A stretch of DNA of 64,000 nt, taken from contig NZ_SDKK01000009.1 in the NCBI RefSeq assembly GCF_008107625.1, positions 43,591 through 107,590 of the forward strand, written 5' to 3'. The position numbers and the translations under genes were made by a program. The DNA is from Zoogloea oleivorans. GTDB taxonomy: Bacteria; Pseudomonadota; Gammaproteobacteria; Burkholderiales; Rhodocyclaceae. A model generated the notes under the pieces. It had not been told where the DNA came from. It saw only the letters and a program-made list of their open reading frames with translations, and ran no database searches. Positions 36,471 through 49,289 of this stretch are shown piece after piece. Each line of letters begins with the position of its first letter. Position 1 is the stretch's first letter.

Positions 36471-38081
36471 ATGACGGACAGCCCCCAAACCTACACCGAT
36501 CTGCGCAGCGTGGAGCAGTACCGCAAGCTCCTGCGCAATCTGCACACCCTCAACGCGACCGAGAGCCACGCCACCCTGGTGCGCATGCTCGAAGGCCTGC
36601 TGGCCAGCCCCCTGGGGCCGGAGGAGCAACTCGAAGTCCTCGAATCGGCACGCCAGACGATCACTTTCGTGCAGCACGAAATGTCGTCCCGCTACGCCGC
36701 CCACCCGCTGCCCCCCGACAGCGCCGAGGATGCCACCCTGCGCCAGGTGGTCCGCCTGTGGACCGCCCTGAGCACCGCCTACGCACGGCTCTCCGAAGGC
36801 GGTAGCGGCACCGACGAGTTCCGCGCCCAGTGGCCGCTGCTGGCACAGCGCCGCATCCAGTACCTCGGCCAGGTCATCATCGAGTATTTCCGGGCTCACC
36901 GGGCCGAACCGCCGGGTGCCTGGAAATCGGTACATGCCGCATTCATCGAAGCCGAACGGGCCGGCGTCTCCCACAGCCGGGTCATCGACCCGCTCAACAA
37001 CACCTGGAAAGCCCAGAGCCCGGACGAGGCCTACATCGCCCTGCTGCTGGTGGACCTGACCAATCCCTACGGCCGCAACCAGCGCGAGCTCAACTGGATC
37101 TGCCGCTGGGCCCAACGCTTCGCCCCCTACTGCATCATGCAGAGCACCTGGGAAAAGGACGACGCCCGCGCCTACGGCCTCGATCTGTCCGAAGACCACG
37201 GCCTGCGGCCGATCGCCCTGATCGGCTCGCGACCGGGCATGCGCCGCTTTGACGGCCACCGCCTGGCGGCCCAGATCAAGGCCATGCTGGCCGAGTTCAA
37301 GCAGGGCACCACGCCGGCCTCCCTGGGCCTTGGCGACGACTGCTCCCAGCCGGCCTGCGCCCGCCTCCTCGTGTCGCTGTATCGTCCGTGGGGGATGTCG
37401 GCCGCCGGGCGGCGCTTCCCGCGGCGCAGCAAGAAGGGCAGCAACAAGATCTGCACCGAATGGGACGGCATTGGCCTGCTGGTGTCAGGGCAGGAATTCA
37501 TTCCGCCCAACCGGCGCCAGACCATGGGCAGCCGCTACGACATGAATGTGATCACCTTCGGTGCCCGCGTGGACAACGAAGTCATGCCAGTCATGGATCC
37601 GGAAGTGGAAGCGGTGCGGCGCGGCTACAACATCGACGAATGGGCCACGGTCGATCACTCCGTGTCGGGCTTCCGCCTCCAGCGCAAGCACGCGGGCCAG
37701 CGCATCGAACACCACCAGCTGGTCGGCATCAAGCCCAGCGACGGCAATCAGTACCTGCTCGGGCAGGTGAGCTGGCTGATGTACGAACCGGACGGCACCC
37801 TGATGGCCGGCATCCATTTGCTCGCCGGGCTGCCGTCGACAGTGGCCGTGCGGGGCACCGGCGTCAATGTGGGCAGCCACGAACCTTACCTGCAGGGGTT
37901 TCTGCTGCCCGAAATCACTGCCATGCGGGCACCAGCAACCATTGTGCTGCCAGGTGGCTGGTTCCACGCCGACCGGGTGCTCGAACTGCACAACGGCGCC
38001 TCCCGGCAGGTTCGCCTGACCACGCTGGTGGCGCGAGGCACCAACTTCGATCAGGCAACCTACGAGAACATCGTCAGCTGA
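36471..38081 (+). CDS. Conserved protein of unknown function with a PilZ-like motif
   Basis: 536 aa soluble protein I do not recognise by name. The N-terminal half is helical and rich in Leu/Arg/Glu. In the C-terminal half VDHSVSGFRLQRKH (Asp395, Ser397, Gly400) fits the DxSxxG element of c-di-GMP-binding PilZ domains. Several Arg/Lys pairs precede it (RRFPRRSKKGS, about 320-330), but the spacing from the RxxxR element is unusual. The last 130 residues (LVGIKPSDGNQYLLGQV to the end) look beta-rich. It follows the HIT gene by 17 bases and converges with phoR, overlapping by eight bases. Confidence 0.6.
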   Translation: MTDSPQTYTDLRSVEQYRKLLRNLHTLNATESHATLVRMLEGLLASPLGPEEQLEVLESARQTITFVQHEMSSRYAAHPLPPDSAEDATLRQVVRLWTALSTAYARLSEGGSGTDEFRAQWPLLAQRRIQYLGQVIIEYFRAHRAEPPGAWKSVHAAFIEAERAGVSHSRVIDPLNNTWKAQSPDEAYIALLLVDLTNPYGRNQRELNWICRWAQRFAPYCIMQSTWEKDDARAYGLDLSEDHGLRPIALIGSRPGMRRFDGHRLAAQIKAMLAEFKQGTTPASLGLGDDCSQPACARLLVSLYRPWGMSAAGRRFPRRSKKGSNKICTEWDGIGLLVSGQEFIPPNRRQTMGSRYDMNVITFGARVDNEVMPVMDPEVEAVRRGYNIDEWATVDHSVSGFRLQRKHAGQRIEHHQLVGIKPSDGNQYLLGQVSWLMYEPDGTLMAGIHLLAGLPSTVAVRGTGVNVGSHEPYLQGFLLPEITAMRAPATIVLPGGWFHADRVLELHNGASRQVRLTTLVARGTNFDQATYENIVS

Positions 38082-39393
38082 CCAGCCGACGGGCCGGGAA
38101 ACAGGCCGTGAAGCGGCTGCCCTGCCCCGGCTGACTGTCGATCAGCAAGTCGCCCTGGTGGCGACTCACCACGTGCTTGACGATCGCCAGCCCCAGGCCG
38201 GTACCGCCGGTTTCCCGCGAACGGCCCCGGTCTACCCGATAGAAACGCTCGGTCAGGCGGGGAATGTGCTCCGGCGCAATGCCGATCCCGTCATCCGCCA
38301 CCGAATATTCGACCACTGAGCCGCGCTGTCGCCAGCCAATACGGATGTGCCCGCCTGTCGGCGTGTAGCGCACCGCGTTGATGGCCAGGTTGGCGAAGGC
38401 GCTGTAGAGCTCCTTGGCATTGCCAAGAAGGCGGGCGTCGCTGGCACAGTCGAGTTCGATGACATGACGGCCGGCGGAGACAACCTCGGCCTCCTGCTGG
38501 ACTTCTTCGAGCAACTGGACCACATCCACCGGCTCTTCCAGCTGCATCGGCGCACCGGTTTCGAGGGCCGACAGGGTCAGCAGATCCTGGATCAGGCGCT
38601 GCATCCGCCCAGCCTGCTCGGAAGCCAGGCCCAGGTAGTGGCGAATGTCTTCCTTGCCGAGATCATCGAGCCCGTCGATCACCGTTTCGAGGAAGCCGCT
38701 CACCACGGTCAGTGGCGTACGCATCTCGTGGGACACGTTGGCGACAAAATCCCGCCGCATGGCCTCCAGGCGTTCGCCCTGGGTGATGTCCTCGGACATC
38801 AGCAGGCGCATGTCCTCGCTGAAGGGCACCACATGGACCATCAAGGTCCGGCCGATCGGGCGGCTGGCGGTAAAGGTCAGCGGCGCATCATGCTGCTCCT
38901 GCTGCAGGTAGCGCACAAAATCGGGCTGGCGAACGATGTTGGTGACCGGCGTGCCCTGGTCCCGCGCCCGGTCAAGACCGAAATGCTGCTCGCCCTGACG
39001 ATTGACCCATTCGATGGTGTTGCTGTTCGACAGGAACATCAGCCCGTGAGGCATTGCCTGACTGGCTTCGCGGAAGCGCTCCAGCGCCGCGGACAGGCGT
39101 TCCTGATGGTGGCTGGCGGTACGCGCCCGCCGGTTCACATCGGCGAAAACGTAGTCCCACATGCCAAAAGCGCGCGGCAACGGTGCAGCCTCTTCGACGG
39201 GAGTCCGCAGCCACCTGACCAGCTTGAAAAGGTTATTGACGTGGTAAGCACCCGCCAGCATCAAGGCCACAGAGAAAGTGATGAGCGCCGGCACCAGCCC
39301 GAAAAATACCCCAACAGCGACAGCCAGAATGGCGATAAGCGCCAGAATGGTTAAAACGGCAACACGAATGTAGCTGATCGGACGGATGAGCAC
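38074..39393 (-). CDS. phoR: Phosphate regulon sensor histidine kinase PhoR
   Basis: 439 aa sensor kinase. Two N-terminal helices (VAVLTILALIAILAVAVG and ALITFSVALMLAGAY) and a short charged linker precede a PAS domain (GLMFLSNSNTIEWVN). The HisKA box FVANVSHEMRTPLTVVSGFL holds the phospho-acceptor His, and the HATPase domain has NLAINAVRYT, VADDGIGIAPEH and GGTGLGLAIVKHVV. It is paired with PhoB, 30 bases upstream. A GTG at 39393 with GGAG five bases before it is the best start; other GTG codons lie at 39396 and 39420. It sets PhoB phosphorylation in response to phosphate. Confidence 0.9.
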   Translation of the reverse strand: MLIRPISYIRVAVLTILALIAILAVAVGVFFGLVPALITFSVALMLAGAYHVNNLFKLVRWLRTPVEEAAPLPRAFGMWDYVFADVNRRARTASHHQERLSAALERFREASQAMPHGLMFLSNSNTIEWVNRQGEQHFGLDRARDQGTPVTNIVRQPDFVRYLQQEQHDAPLTFTASRPIGRTLMVHVVPFSEDMRLLMSEDITQGERLEAMRRDFVANVSHEMRTPLTVVSGFLETVIDGLDDLGKEDIRHYLGLASEQAGRMQRLIQDLLTLSALETGAPMQLEEPVDVVQLLEEVQQEAEVVSAGRHVIELDCASDARLLGNAKELYSAFANLAINAVRYTPTGGHIRIGWRQRGSVVEYSVADDGIGIAPEHIPRLTERFYRVDRGRSRETGGTGLGLAIVKHVVSRHQGDLLIDSQPGQGSRFTACFPARRLVS

Positions 39394-39423
39394 CACGTCT
39401 CCAACAGACTGGACCGGCACGGA

Positions 39424-40134
39424 TTATCGCACCGCTACCGGCGTTTCCTGCTGGGTCGAGAAACGATATCCACTGCCGCGCACCGTCTGCACCAGGCTAT
39501 CAAGGTTGCTCGGCTCAAGAGCACAACGCAGGCGCCGAATATGCACATCGACCGTGCGCTCCTCGACGAAGACATGGTCGCCCCATACCTGGTCGAGCAA
39601 CTGGGCGCGGGAATGGACCCGCTCCGGGTGAGTCATCAAGAAGTGCAGCAGGCGGAATTCGGTGGGGCCGAGGGTGATCGGATTGCCGCCGGCGGCCAGC
39701 CGGTGCGTGGCCGGATCAAGGCGCAGGCCGCCCAGATCGACCGGATCCTCGGTGGTTTCCGGCGCCCGGCGTCGCAGCACAGCCTTGATGCGGGCCACCA
39801 GTTCGCGGGGCGAGAAGGGTTTGGTGATGTAGTCATCGGCGCCAGATTCGAGGCCGAGGACCTTGTCCTGCTCCTCGCCGCGAGCAGTCAGCATGATCAG
39901 CGGAATGCCCCGGGTACGCTCCTCGGCACGCAAACGGCGGGCAAACTCGACACCCGACATGCCGGGCAGCATCCAGTCGAGGAGTATCAGGTCCGGCAGT
40001 GCATCACGCACGATGCGCTGGGCGGTTTCCGCATCGGAAGCCCGCACCACATGATGGCCGGCCCGCATGAGATTGGCGGCAATGAGTTCCTGAATTGCAG
40101 GCTCGTCTTCGACAAGCAGAATGGTAGCGGCCAT
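39424..40134 (-). CDS. phoB: Phosphate regulon response regulator PhoB
   Basis: 236 aa OmpR/PhoB-type transcription factor. The receiver domain has acidic pocket ILLVEDEP, phospho-acceptor Asp in [13 protein letters not shown], Thr in LIMLTARGE and Lys in YITKPFSP. The C-terminal winged helix carries [23 protein letters not shown] and [14 protein letters not shown]. Start at the ATG at 40134 with GAGG spaced properly. A PHO box lies 47 bases upstream, suggesting that PhoB activates its own gene. Confidence 0.94.
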   Translation of the reverse strand: MAATILLVEDEPAIQELIAANLMRAGHHVVRASDAETAQRIVRDALPDLILLDWMLPGMSGVEFARRLRAEERTRGIPLIMLTARGEEQDKVLGLESGADDYITKPFSPRELVARIKAVLRRRAPETTEDPVDLGGLRLDPATHRLAAGGNPITLGPTEFRLLHFLMTHPERVHSRAQLLDQVWGDHVFVEERTVDVHIRRLRCALEPSNLDSLVQTVRGSGYRFSTQQETPVAVR

Positions 40135-40180
40135 GAAAACCTCGGTGGGATGACAAGACAAGCGCAGTGTATTGCAGCTA

Positions 40181-40199
40181 CTTTAACGTTTCATGACAG
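40181..40199 (-). promoter_or_regulatory. PHO box upstream of phoB
   Basis: Read on the - strand, CTGTCATGAAACGTTAAAG has a perfect CTGTCAT repeat, a four-base spacer and a weaker second half (CGTTAAA). That agrees with the PhoB-binding direct repeat CTGTCAT-N4-CTGTCAT. It stands upstream of phoB, as for autoregulation. Confidence 0.65.
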
Positions 40200-40299
40200 G
40201 TCACAAGCCTGCAATGCAGCTTGGCTCCTGTGAGTACAGGGCGCCGGGGCCGCCTTCTAGTATCATGTCCGGATTCCACATTCTGACGACGGAGCCCCA

Positions 40300-40725
40300 A
40301 TGGCCGGCCTTCGCAAGGACGATCCCGTCCCCACCGAGATCAAGCTTCACCAACGCTCGCACCTCATGGAGGTCGCCTTCGACGACGGCCGGCGCTTCGA
40401 ATTCAGCTATGAGTTCCTGCGCGTCAACTCCCCGTCCGCCGAAGTCCGCGGTCATGGTGTCGGCCAGGAAGTCCTGCAGCTCGGCAAGCGGGACGTCGAC
40501 ATCACCCGCATCGAGCCGGTCGGCAACTACGCGATCCGCCCGATCTTCTCCGATGGCCACGACAGCGGCCTGTATTCGTGGGATTACCTCTACCAGCTCG
40601 GCGAGAACCACGACGAACTGTGGCAAACCTACCTGCTGCGCCTAGCCGAAGCCGGTGGCAGCCGCGATCCTGCCGACCTCCCGCCACCCGCGCCCAAGGC
40701 CGGCGGCTGCGGTCACCACCACTGA
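40300..40725 (+). CDS. DUF971 family protein (gamma-butyrobetaine hydroxylase-like N-terminal fold)
   Basis: 141 aa single-domain protein of the DUF971 family, similar to the N-terminal non-catalytic part of gamma-butyrobetaine hydroxylases. Signatures are VPTEIKLHQRSHLMEVAFDDG, FEFSYEFLRVNSPSAEVRGHG and RIEPVGNYAIRPIFSDGHDSG in overlapping blocks, then LYSWDYLYQLG. It ends with GGCGHHH, a possible metal-binding tail. It lies just before ubiE, an arrangement that occurs repeatedly in proteobacteria, which hints at a link to quinone or Fe-S metabolism (inference). Confidence 0.85.
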   Translation: MAGLRKDDPVPTEIKLHQRSHLMEVAFDDGRRFEFSYEFLRVNSPSAEVRGHGVGQEVLQLGKRDVDITRIEPVGNYAIRPIFSDGHDSGLYSWDYLYQLGENHDELWQTYLLRLAEAGGSRDPADLPPPAPKAGGCGHHH

Positions 40726-40773
40726 TTTTCCGCCGGGCCAGTTGTCCCGGCCAACCGATCCCCTCTCCAGATC

Positions 40774-41511
40774 ATGAACGACAAGACCACTCACTTCGGT
40801 TTCCAGAAGGTTGCCGAATCCGAAAAGGCCGGCAAGGTACGGGGCGTGTTCTCCTCCGTGGCCAGCAGCTACGATGTGATGAACGATCTCATGTCCTTCG
40901 GCCTGCATCGCCTGTGGAAGGCTTTCACCGTGCAGATCGCCGGCGTGCGCAAGGGCGACCGGGTGCTCGACGTGGCCGGCGGCACCGCCGACCTGTCCCT
41001 CGCCTTCGCCAAAAAGGTCGGCCCAACCGGCCAGGTGTGGCTCACCGACATCAATCACGCCATGCTCTCCGTCGGCCGTGACCGGGTTGTCGACAAGGGC
41101 TTCCTGCTTCCCGTGGCCCAGTGCGACGCCGAAAAGCTGCCCTTCCCGGACAACCACTTCGACGTGGTCACCGTCGCCTTCGGCCTGCGCAACATGACGC
41201 ATAAAGACCAGGCCATCGCCGAGATGCGTCGCGTCCTCAAGCCCGGCGGCCGCCTGCTGGTGCTGGAATTCTCCAAGGTCTGGAAGCCCCTCGCCCCGGC
41301 TTACGACTTCTACTCCTTCAAGCTGCTGCCGATGATGGGGGAGAAAGTCGCCAAGGATGCCGAAAGCTATCGCTACCTGGCCGAAAGCATCCGCATGCAC
41401 CCGGACCAGGAATCCCTCAAGGACCTGATGGAACAGGCCGGCCTGGCGCGCGTTGAATACTTCAACATGAGCGCTGGCGTGGTCGCCCTGCACCGGGGCT
41501 ACAAGCTCTAG
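40774..41511 (+). CDS. ubiE: Ubiquinone/menaquinone biosynthesis methyltransferase
   Basis: 245 aa SAM-dependent C-methyltransferase of quinone synthesis: it methylates the ring of demethylmenaquinone and of the 2-methoxy benzoquinol intermediate. The SAM-binding motif is [15 protein letters not shown]. The [20 protein letters not shown] block and the C-terminal [17 protein letters not shown] are diagnostic. An N-terminal [15 protein letters not shown]-type segment is typical. ubiJ follows after 68 bases. Confidence 0.95.
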   Translation: MNDKTTHFGFQKVAESEKAGKVRGVFSSVASSYDVMNDLMSFGLHRLWKAFTVQIAGVRKGDRVLDVAGGTADLSLAFAKKVGPTGQVWLTDINHAMLSVGRDRVVDKGFLLPVAQCDAEKLPFPDNHFDVVTVAFGLRNMTHKDQAIAEMRRVLKPGGRLLVLEFSKVWKPLAPAYDFYSFKLLPMMGEKVAKDAESYRYLAESIRMHPDQESLKDLMEQAGLARVEYFNMSAGVVALHRGYKL

Positions 41512-41579
41512 CATCGCGCCGCTTCCCGCGGACCATCAACGCGGGGGCTTCGGTCCCCGTTTTCACTCATGGAGTCGAG

Positions 41580-42152
41580 ATGTTCGCCTCGTCAGCCATT
41601 GCCGGCCTCAATCACCTTCTTGCCGATGCCCCGTGGGCGCGGGAGCGCCTCGCGCCCTTCGCCGGACGCACCGCGATCTTCGTACTCAAACCCCTGGAGC
41701 TCGGCCTTGGTATCGACAAGGACGGCTACTTCAGCGATGCCGCGACCACGGAACCGGACGTATCCCTTGAGCTGCCCCTGGCCTCCCTGCCCAAAGCCAT
41801 GGGGGGCCCGGATGCGCTGATGAGCGACATCCGCATCAGCGGCAATGCGGACCTCGCCGACGCCCTCGGCTTCGTCCTGCGCAAGTTGCGCTGGGACGGC
41901 GAAGAGGCTTTGTCGCGTGTCATCGGCGACATTGCCGCCCATCGCGCAGTGGGCACGGTCCGGAGTCTTGCCGGCTGGCATCGTCAGACCGCGCAGAATC
42001 TGCTCGAAAACCTGGCTGAGTACTTTGGGGAGGAACAGCCCGTCCTCGTCAAACGTCACGCACTGGAAGACTTCTCCCGCACCACCACCGTCTTGCGCGA
42101 CGACCTTGCCCGCCTGGAAAAACGTTTGCGCAAGCTTGAGTCCCGCAACTAA
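41580..42152 (+). CDS. ubiJ: Ubiquinone biosynthesis accessory factor UbiJ (SCP2 domain)
   Basis: 190 aa protein with an SCP2 lipid-binding domain that holds ubiquinone precursors for the Ubi enzyme complex. The N-terminal LNHLLADAPWARERL helix precedes strand-rich GRTAIFVLKPLELGLGID. A helical C-terminal region follows (RTTTVLRDDLARLEKRLRK). It follows ubiE as in E. coli ubiE-ubiJ-ubiB, but no ubiB follows here: a terminator and the atp operon come next. Confidence 0.85.
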   Translation: MFASSAIAGLNHLLADAPWARERLAPFAGRTAIFVLKPLELGLGIDKDGYFSDAATTEPDVSLELPLASLPKAMGGPDALMSDIRISGNADLADALGFVLRKLRWDGEEALSRVIGDIAAHRAVGTVRSLAGWHRQTAQNLLENLAEYFGEEQPVLVKRHALEDFSRTTTVLRDDLARLEKRLRKLESRN

Positions 42153-42172
42153 ACGGCACCAGGAACCAAACA

Positions 42173-42202
42173 AAAAGGGCAGCCCTTGCGGACTGCCCTT
42201 TT
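42173..42202. terminator. Bidirectional intrinsic terminator between ubiJ and atpC
   Basis: AAAAGGGCAG and CTGCCCTTTT form a 10-bp stem around a 10-base loop. T-runs follow on both strands, so it can end both the ubi transcript and the convergent atp operon. Confidence 0.85.
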
Positions 42203-42225
42203 GCAATACAGCGACTTCGTCTTGA

Positions 42226-42651
42226 TCAGTGACCGCGCTTCTTCAGCTTGCTGATTGCCGCGATCTGGGCCAATGCCGAAGCCAGTTCGGACTGAGCCTT
42301 TGCGTACTCCAGGGCAGAACCCTGATTCTGCAGAGCCTCTTCAGCCACACGCTTGGCTTCCAGAGCCTTCGCCTCATCCAGATCCTTGCCACGGATGGCG
42401 GTATCCGCCAGAACCGTAACCAGACCCGGTTGAACTTCCAGCAGGCCGCCAGCCACAAAAACCAGCTCTTCCTCAGCCTGGTTCTGGACCTTGACGCGCA
42501 CGGCACCCGGCTTGATCCGGGTCATCAGCGGCATGTGGCCGGGCAGAATCCCCAACTCACCAGCTTCGCCGGGCAGGGCCACAAATTCAGCCAGACCGGA
42601 GAAAATCTGCTCTTCCGCGCTAACGATATCGACGTGAATAGTCATTGCCAT
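42226..42651 (-). CDS. atpC: F0F1 ATP synthase subunit epsilon
   Basis: 141 aa central-stalk subunit of F1, which couples rotation and inhibits ATP hydrolysis. It starts [40 protein letters not shown] is the conserved beta-sandwich block, and the C-terminal helical hairpin ends [19 protein letters not shown] at 42651, with GAGG upstream. It is last in the nine-gene operon. Confidence 0.95.
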   Translation of the reverse strand: MAMTIHVDIVSAEEQIFSGLAEFVALPGEAGELGILPGHMPLMTRIKPGAVRVKVQNQAEEELVFVAGGLLEVQPGLVTVLADTAIRGKDLDEAKALEAKRVAEEALQNQGSALEYAKAQSELASALAQIAAISKLKKRGH

Positions 42652-42711
42652 AGCTAGTATCCTCTTCGATCCGGCGGGCTCCTGAGGAACACCACCGGAT
42701 GGTCGCGATGA

Positions 42712-44115
<1,404 letters not shown>

Positions 44116-44985
44116 TTACACCGCGGCTGCGCCACCGACAATTTCGGACAGTTCTTTCGTGATCGCTGCCTGACGAGTCTTGTTATAGACCAGTTGCAGT
44201 TCGCCGATCACGCTGCCGGCGTTGTCAGAAGCGGCCTTCATCGCCACCATCCGGGCACTCTGTTCGGATGCCATGTTCTCGGCGACAGCCTGGTACACCA
44301 GCGCTTCGACATAGCGCACCAGGAGTTCGTCGATCACCACCTGCGCATCCGGCTCGTAGAGGTAGTCCCAGTTCCCTTCGGGGGTTCCGAGACGCTCGCC
44401 GGTCAGCGGGAGAAGCTGCTCAAGCTGGGACTCCTGCTTCATCGTGTTGATGAAGCGGGAGTAAACAAGGTGCACTTCGTCCAGCTCACCATTCTGGAAA
44501 GCATCGATCATGACCTTGACGGGTCCGATCAGCTTTTCCAGATGGGGAGTATCCCCGAGCTGGGTGACATGCGAGACGACCTTGGCACCCAGACGCTGCA
44601 TGAAACCCAGCCCCTTGTTGCCAATGCAGGTCACACGCATGTCGGTGACACCCTTGCTTTCCCAATCCTTGAGCGCGCTCAACCCGGTGCGCAAGGTGTT
44701 GGTGTTGAGGCCGCCGCACAGACCCTTGTCGGTCGTTACGACGATCAGCCCAACACGCTTGACATCGTTCTTCGTAACGAGGAACGGATGCTTGTAGTCG
44801 GTGATGTTGGCTGCAGACAGATTCGCGGCGAGACGGCGGATCTTCTCGGCATAGGGACGGGCAGCCCGCATGCGCTCTTGAGCCTTGCGCATTTTGGAAG
44901 CTGCAACCATTTCCATGGCCTTGGTGATCTTTTTAGTGTTCTGGACACTCTTGATCTTGTTACGGATCTCTTTACCGCTAGCCAT
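44116..44985 (-). CDS. atpG: F0F1 ATP synthase subunit gamma
   Basis: 289 aa rotor shaft subunit. The N-terminal helix ([24 protein letters not shown]) and the C-terminal helix ([25 protein letters not shown]), together forming the coiled coil inside the alpha3beta3 ring, match the family in overlapping blocks. The [10 protein letters not shown] segment is conserved. Fits between atpA and atpD. Confidence 0.96.
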   Translation of the reverse strand: MASGKEIRNKIKSVQNTKKITKAMEMVAASKMRKAQERMRAARPYAEKIRRLAANLSAANITDYKHPFLVTKNDVKRVGLIVVTTDKGLCGGLNTNTLRTGLSALKDWESKGVTDMRVTCIGNKGLGFMQRLGAKVVSHVTQLGDTPHLEKLIGPVKVMIDAFQNGELDEVHLVYSRFINTMKQESQLEQLLPLTGERLGTPEGNWDYLYEPDAQVVIDELLVRYVEALVYQAVAENMASEQSARMVAMKAASDNAGSVIGELQLVYNKTRQAAITKELSEIVGGAAAV

Positions 44986-45006
44986 TTCGCTCTCCGTATG
45001 CCTGCG

Positions 45007-46545
<1,539 letters not shown>

Positions 46546-46556
46546 AGCTTATGCTC

Positions 46557-47093
46557 CTAGTTCTTTAGCGCGGCGGCCATGTTCGCGAGCTTGCCGCGGA
46601 CCGAGGCATCGATGACTTCATCCCCAACGGCGATCTTGACCCCACCAATCAATTCGGGGTCTACGCTGACGATTACGTTGAGCTTGGCCTTGAAACGGGC
46701 TTCCAAGTCAGCAACGAGCGCTTTCAGCGTGGCATCGTCCATCGGGAACGCGGAGGTAATGTTCGCCTCCTTGACGCCTTCTTGTTCGTTCTTGAGGATA
46801 ACGAACAGGTCACGGATCTCGGGAAGCACTTGCAAACGCTCATTCTCGACCAGGACACGAACATAGTTCTGCTGTTCGGCAGATAGTCCGGTACCGGATA
46901 CATCAAGAAAAAGCCCTGCCAGTTGTTCCGGCAGGAGCTTGGGATCGGTAATGCAATCCCGCATTTGCGGATCGGAGGCCACTGCGGCCAGCCGATCTAG
47001 TACTTCCGACCAAGGCCCCAGCGCATTGCCCGCAGAAGCGAGCTGAAATGCCGCTTCAGCATAGGGGCGTGCGATGGTGACGTTCTCGGCCAT
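46557..47093 (-). CDS. atpH: F0F1 ATP synthase subunit delta
   Basis: 178 aa peripheral-stalk cap joining the alpha subunits to the b dimer. N-terminal six-helix bundle starts [17 protein letters not shown]. The C-terminal part with [25 protein letters not shown] is the conserved OSCP block. It abuts atpF by three bases. Confidence 0.94.
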   Translation of the reverse strand: MAENVTIARPYAEAAFQLASAGNALGPWSEVLDRLAAVASDPQMRDCITDPKLLPEQLAGLFLDVSGTGLSAEQQNYVRVLVENERLQVLPEIRDLFVILKNEQEGVKEANITSAFPMDDATLKALVADLEARFKAKLNVIVSVDPELIGGVKIAVGDEVIDASVRGKLANMAAALKN

Positions 47094-47096
47094 GGC

Positions 47097-47570
47097 TTAT
47101 TGAAGTTCCTGTTTCAGGTTGGCCAGCAGGTCGGCATGCGCCTGAGCGTTGATTTCCTTGCGGAGAATCTTCTCGGCGCCGGCAACAGCGAGTTGGGCGA
47201 CCTGATCACGCAGGGCTTCCTTGGCACGTTGAGCAGCGACGCCAGCTTCGGCTTCAGCGGCTTCACGGGCCTGGGCAATGATACGGGCGGCTTCGGCGCG
47301 AGCTTCATCGACGAAAACTGCAGCCTGCTTTTCAGCAGAGGCACGAACGTCCGTAGCGGACTCACGCGCCTTGCGCAGTTCTTCGACGACTTTCTTCTCG
47401 GCATGAGCGAGATCGCTCTTCGCCTTGTCCGCAGCCGTCAGCCCGTCAGCGATCTTCTTCGCACGCTCATCGAGTGCCTTCACAATGGGGGGCCACACGA
47501 ACTTCATCGTGACCCACGCCAGAATGAAGAACACAACGAGCTGGGCTACCAGGGTTGCGTTCAGATTCAC
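47097..47570 (-). CDS. atpF: F0F1 ATP synthase subunit b
   Basis: 157 aa peripheral-stalk subunit. One N-terminal membrane helix ([23 protein letters not shown] in short) is followed by a long charged, Ala-rich helix ([26 protein letters not shown]...) that dimerises along F1. It fits the order between atpE and atpH. Confidence 0.95.
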   Translation of the reverse strand: MNLNATLVAQLVVFFILAWVTMKFVWPPIVKALDERAKKIADGLTAADKAKSDLAHAEKKVVEELRKARESATDVRASAEKQAAVFVDEARAEAARIIAQAREAAEAEAGVAAQRAKEALRDQVAQLAVAGAEKILRKEINAQAHADLLANLKQELQ

Positions 47571-47605
47571 GGTAATCTTCCTTTAGTCAGGTTGAACCGC
47601 GAAAC

Positions 47606-47875
<270 letters not shown>

Positions 47876-47913
47876 TTAAATTGAAACCGAAACGACTGCT
47901 TAAACTTTGAAAC

Positions 47914-48756
47914 TTAGTGACTTTCGTGCGCCTGACCGATGTACACCAGGGTCAGCATCATAAAGATGAATGCTTGAAGCGCAACGATCAGGATGTGGAA
48001 GACGGCCCAGATGGAACCGGCAACAACGTGACCGAGGAAACCAAACACGGTAGCGGTACCACCCATCAGCGCGATCAGCATGAACACCAGCTCGCCAGCG
48101 TACATGTTGCCGAACAACCGCATGCCGTGGGAAACGGTCTTGGCGAGGAATTCGATCATCTGCATCAGGAAGTTGATCGGGTACAGCAGCGGATGCGAAC
48201 CGAAGGGGGCGGTGAAGAGTTCGTGAACCCAGCCGCCGAAACCCTTGATCTTGATGTTGTAGTAAACACAGATCAACAGCACGCCGATGGACATGCCAAG
48301 AGTGCCGTTCAGGTCGGCCGTGGGCACGACGCGGAGGTAGGCATGTTCGTCACCGGTGATCAGTGCCCAGATCTTCGGCAGCAGATCGACCGGCAGGAAG
48401 TCCATGGAGTTCATCAGGAAGATCCAGAAGAACACCGTCAGGGCAACCGGCGCAACAAACTTGCGGGACTCGGCGCTATGCACGATGCCCTTGGCCTGAT
48501 CGGCCACCATTTCGAAGAGAATTTCGATGGCTGCCTGGAAGCGTCCCGGAACACCTGAAGTCGCTTTATTGGCGGCTGTAATCAGGATGAACAGGGTGAC
48601 GACACCCATGGCAATAGAGAAAAAGATGGTATCCAGGTTCCAGACGCTCCAGTCGATGATCGCGGTTTGGGCGTGACCAGTCGAATTCAGGTGGGTCAAG
48701 TGGTGGACAATGTATTCACCCGCGGTAGGGGCGTGCGCTTCGTGGCCAGTGCTCAT
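47914..48756 (-). CDS. atpB: F0F1 ATP synthase subunit a
   Basis: 280 aa proton-channel subunit. The essential Arg is in [21 protein letters not shown]. The [12 protein letters not shown] loop and the C-terminal helix ending [15 protein letters not shown] are conserved. Start at the ATG at 48756 ([15 protein letters not shown]); upstream in-frame codons would run into atpI. Two bases separate it from atpI. Confidence 0.95.
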   Translation of the reverse strand: MSTGHEAHAPTAGEYIVHHLTHLNSTGHAQTAIIDWSVWNLDTIFFSIAMGVVTLFILITAANKATSGVPGRFQAAIEILFEMVADQAKGIVHSAESRKFVAPVALTVFFWIFLMNSMDFLPVDLLPKIWALITGDEHAYLRVVPTADLNGTLGMSIGVLLICVYYNIKIKGFGGWVHELFTAPFGSHPLLYPINFLMQMIEFLAKTVSHGMRLFGNMYAGELVFMLIALMGGTATVFGFLGHVVAGSIWAVFHILIVALQAFIFMMLTLVYIGQAHESH

Positions 48757-48758
48757 GG

Positions 48759-49100
48759 TTAGTTCTTCACCAAAAATGCAAATAAATTCGCCTTCAGCGC
48801 CACAACAAACCCGATAAACAGCGCCAACCAATGGACGTCTGCATACACGAGCTGAACGGTCGCCAACAATCCTACGGTTGACGCGATCTTTACGAACTCG
48901 CCAACGAAAAACTCAAGCGGATACGACGCATCGGGACGCTTGGCAACTGCGCTCAGACGCAGGGCGAACAACAAATTGGGAAGAACACAGGCTGCGCCTC
49001 CCAACGCCGCCGACAGCGCACCTGGCAACCCCATTACTAATCCGGCAATCAATGATGCCAGTATTGTCGCGCCTATCTGCAGGTATACCGCTTTTAACAT
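48759..49100 (-). CDS. atpI: ATP synthase subunit I (AtpI)
   Basis: 113 aa small membrane protein of the AtpI family, which assists c-ring assembly. Four hydrophobic segments are visible (starting [34 protein letters not shown] and so on). It starts at the ATG at 49100 with AGAGAACC before it, and leads the atp operon. A promoter-like element lies 58 to 86 bases upstream. Confidence 0.85.
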   Translation of the reverse strand: MLKAVYLQIGATILASLIAGLVMGLPGALSAALGGAACVLPNLLFALRLSAVAKRPDASYPLEFFVGEFVKIASTVGLLATVQLVYADVHWLALFIGFVVALKANLFAFLVKN

Positions 49101-49157
49101 TGGTTCTCTGCGTGGCACGTCGGGTGTTGCGCCATCCGCCGTACGAAAAACGTGCGG

Positions 49158-49186
49158 ATGGTAAGGGTTAACCGTAGCCAAGTCAA
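49158..49186 (-). promoter_or_regulatory. Predicted promoter of the atp operon
   Basis: On the - strand TTGACT (49186-49181) and TACCAT (49163-49158) are separated by 17 bases, ahead of atpI. The -35 fits sigma-70 well, the -10 less so. Confidence 0.45.
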
Positions 49187-49267
49187 TGCTTGCTGCACTG
49201 CGGCAATCAGATGGCCGCCGGCTGCCGCTAATCGAATGCAGCACAAGGAGTTGACATGCCTGACAAA

Positions 49268-49289
49268 CATATCGATCATTATCGATATG
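49268..49289. promoter_or_regulatory. Perfect 9-bp dyad covering the start codon of the ArsR-family gene
   Basis: CATATCGAT and ATCGATATG flank a CATT centre. The right arm includes the ATG of the regulator, the usual position for an autoregulatory ArsR/SmtB operator. The site lies about 80 bases upstream of the divergent atp promoter and need not affect it. Confidence 0.65.
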
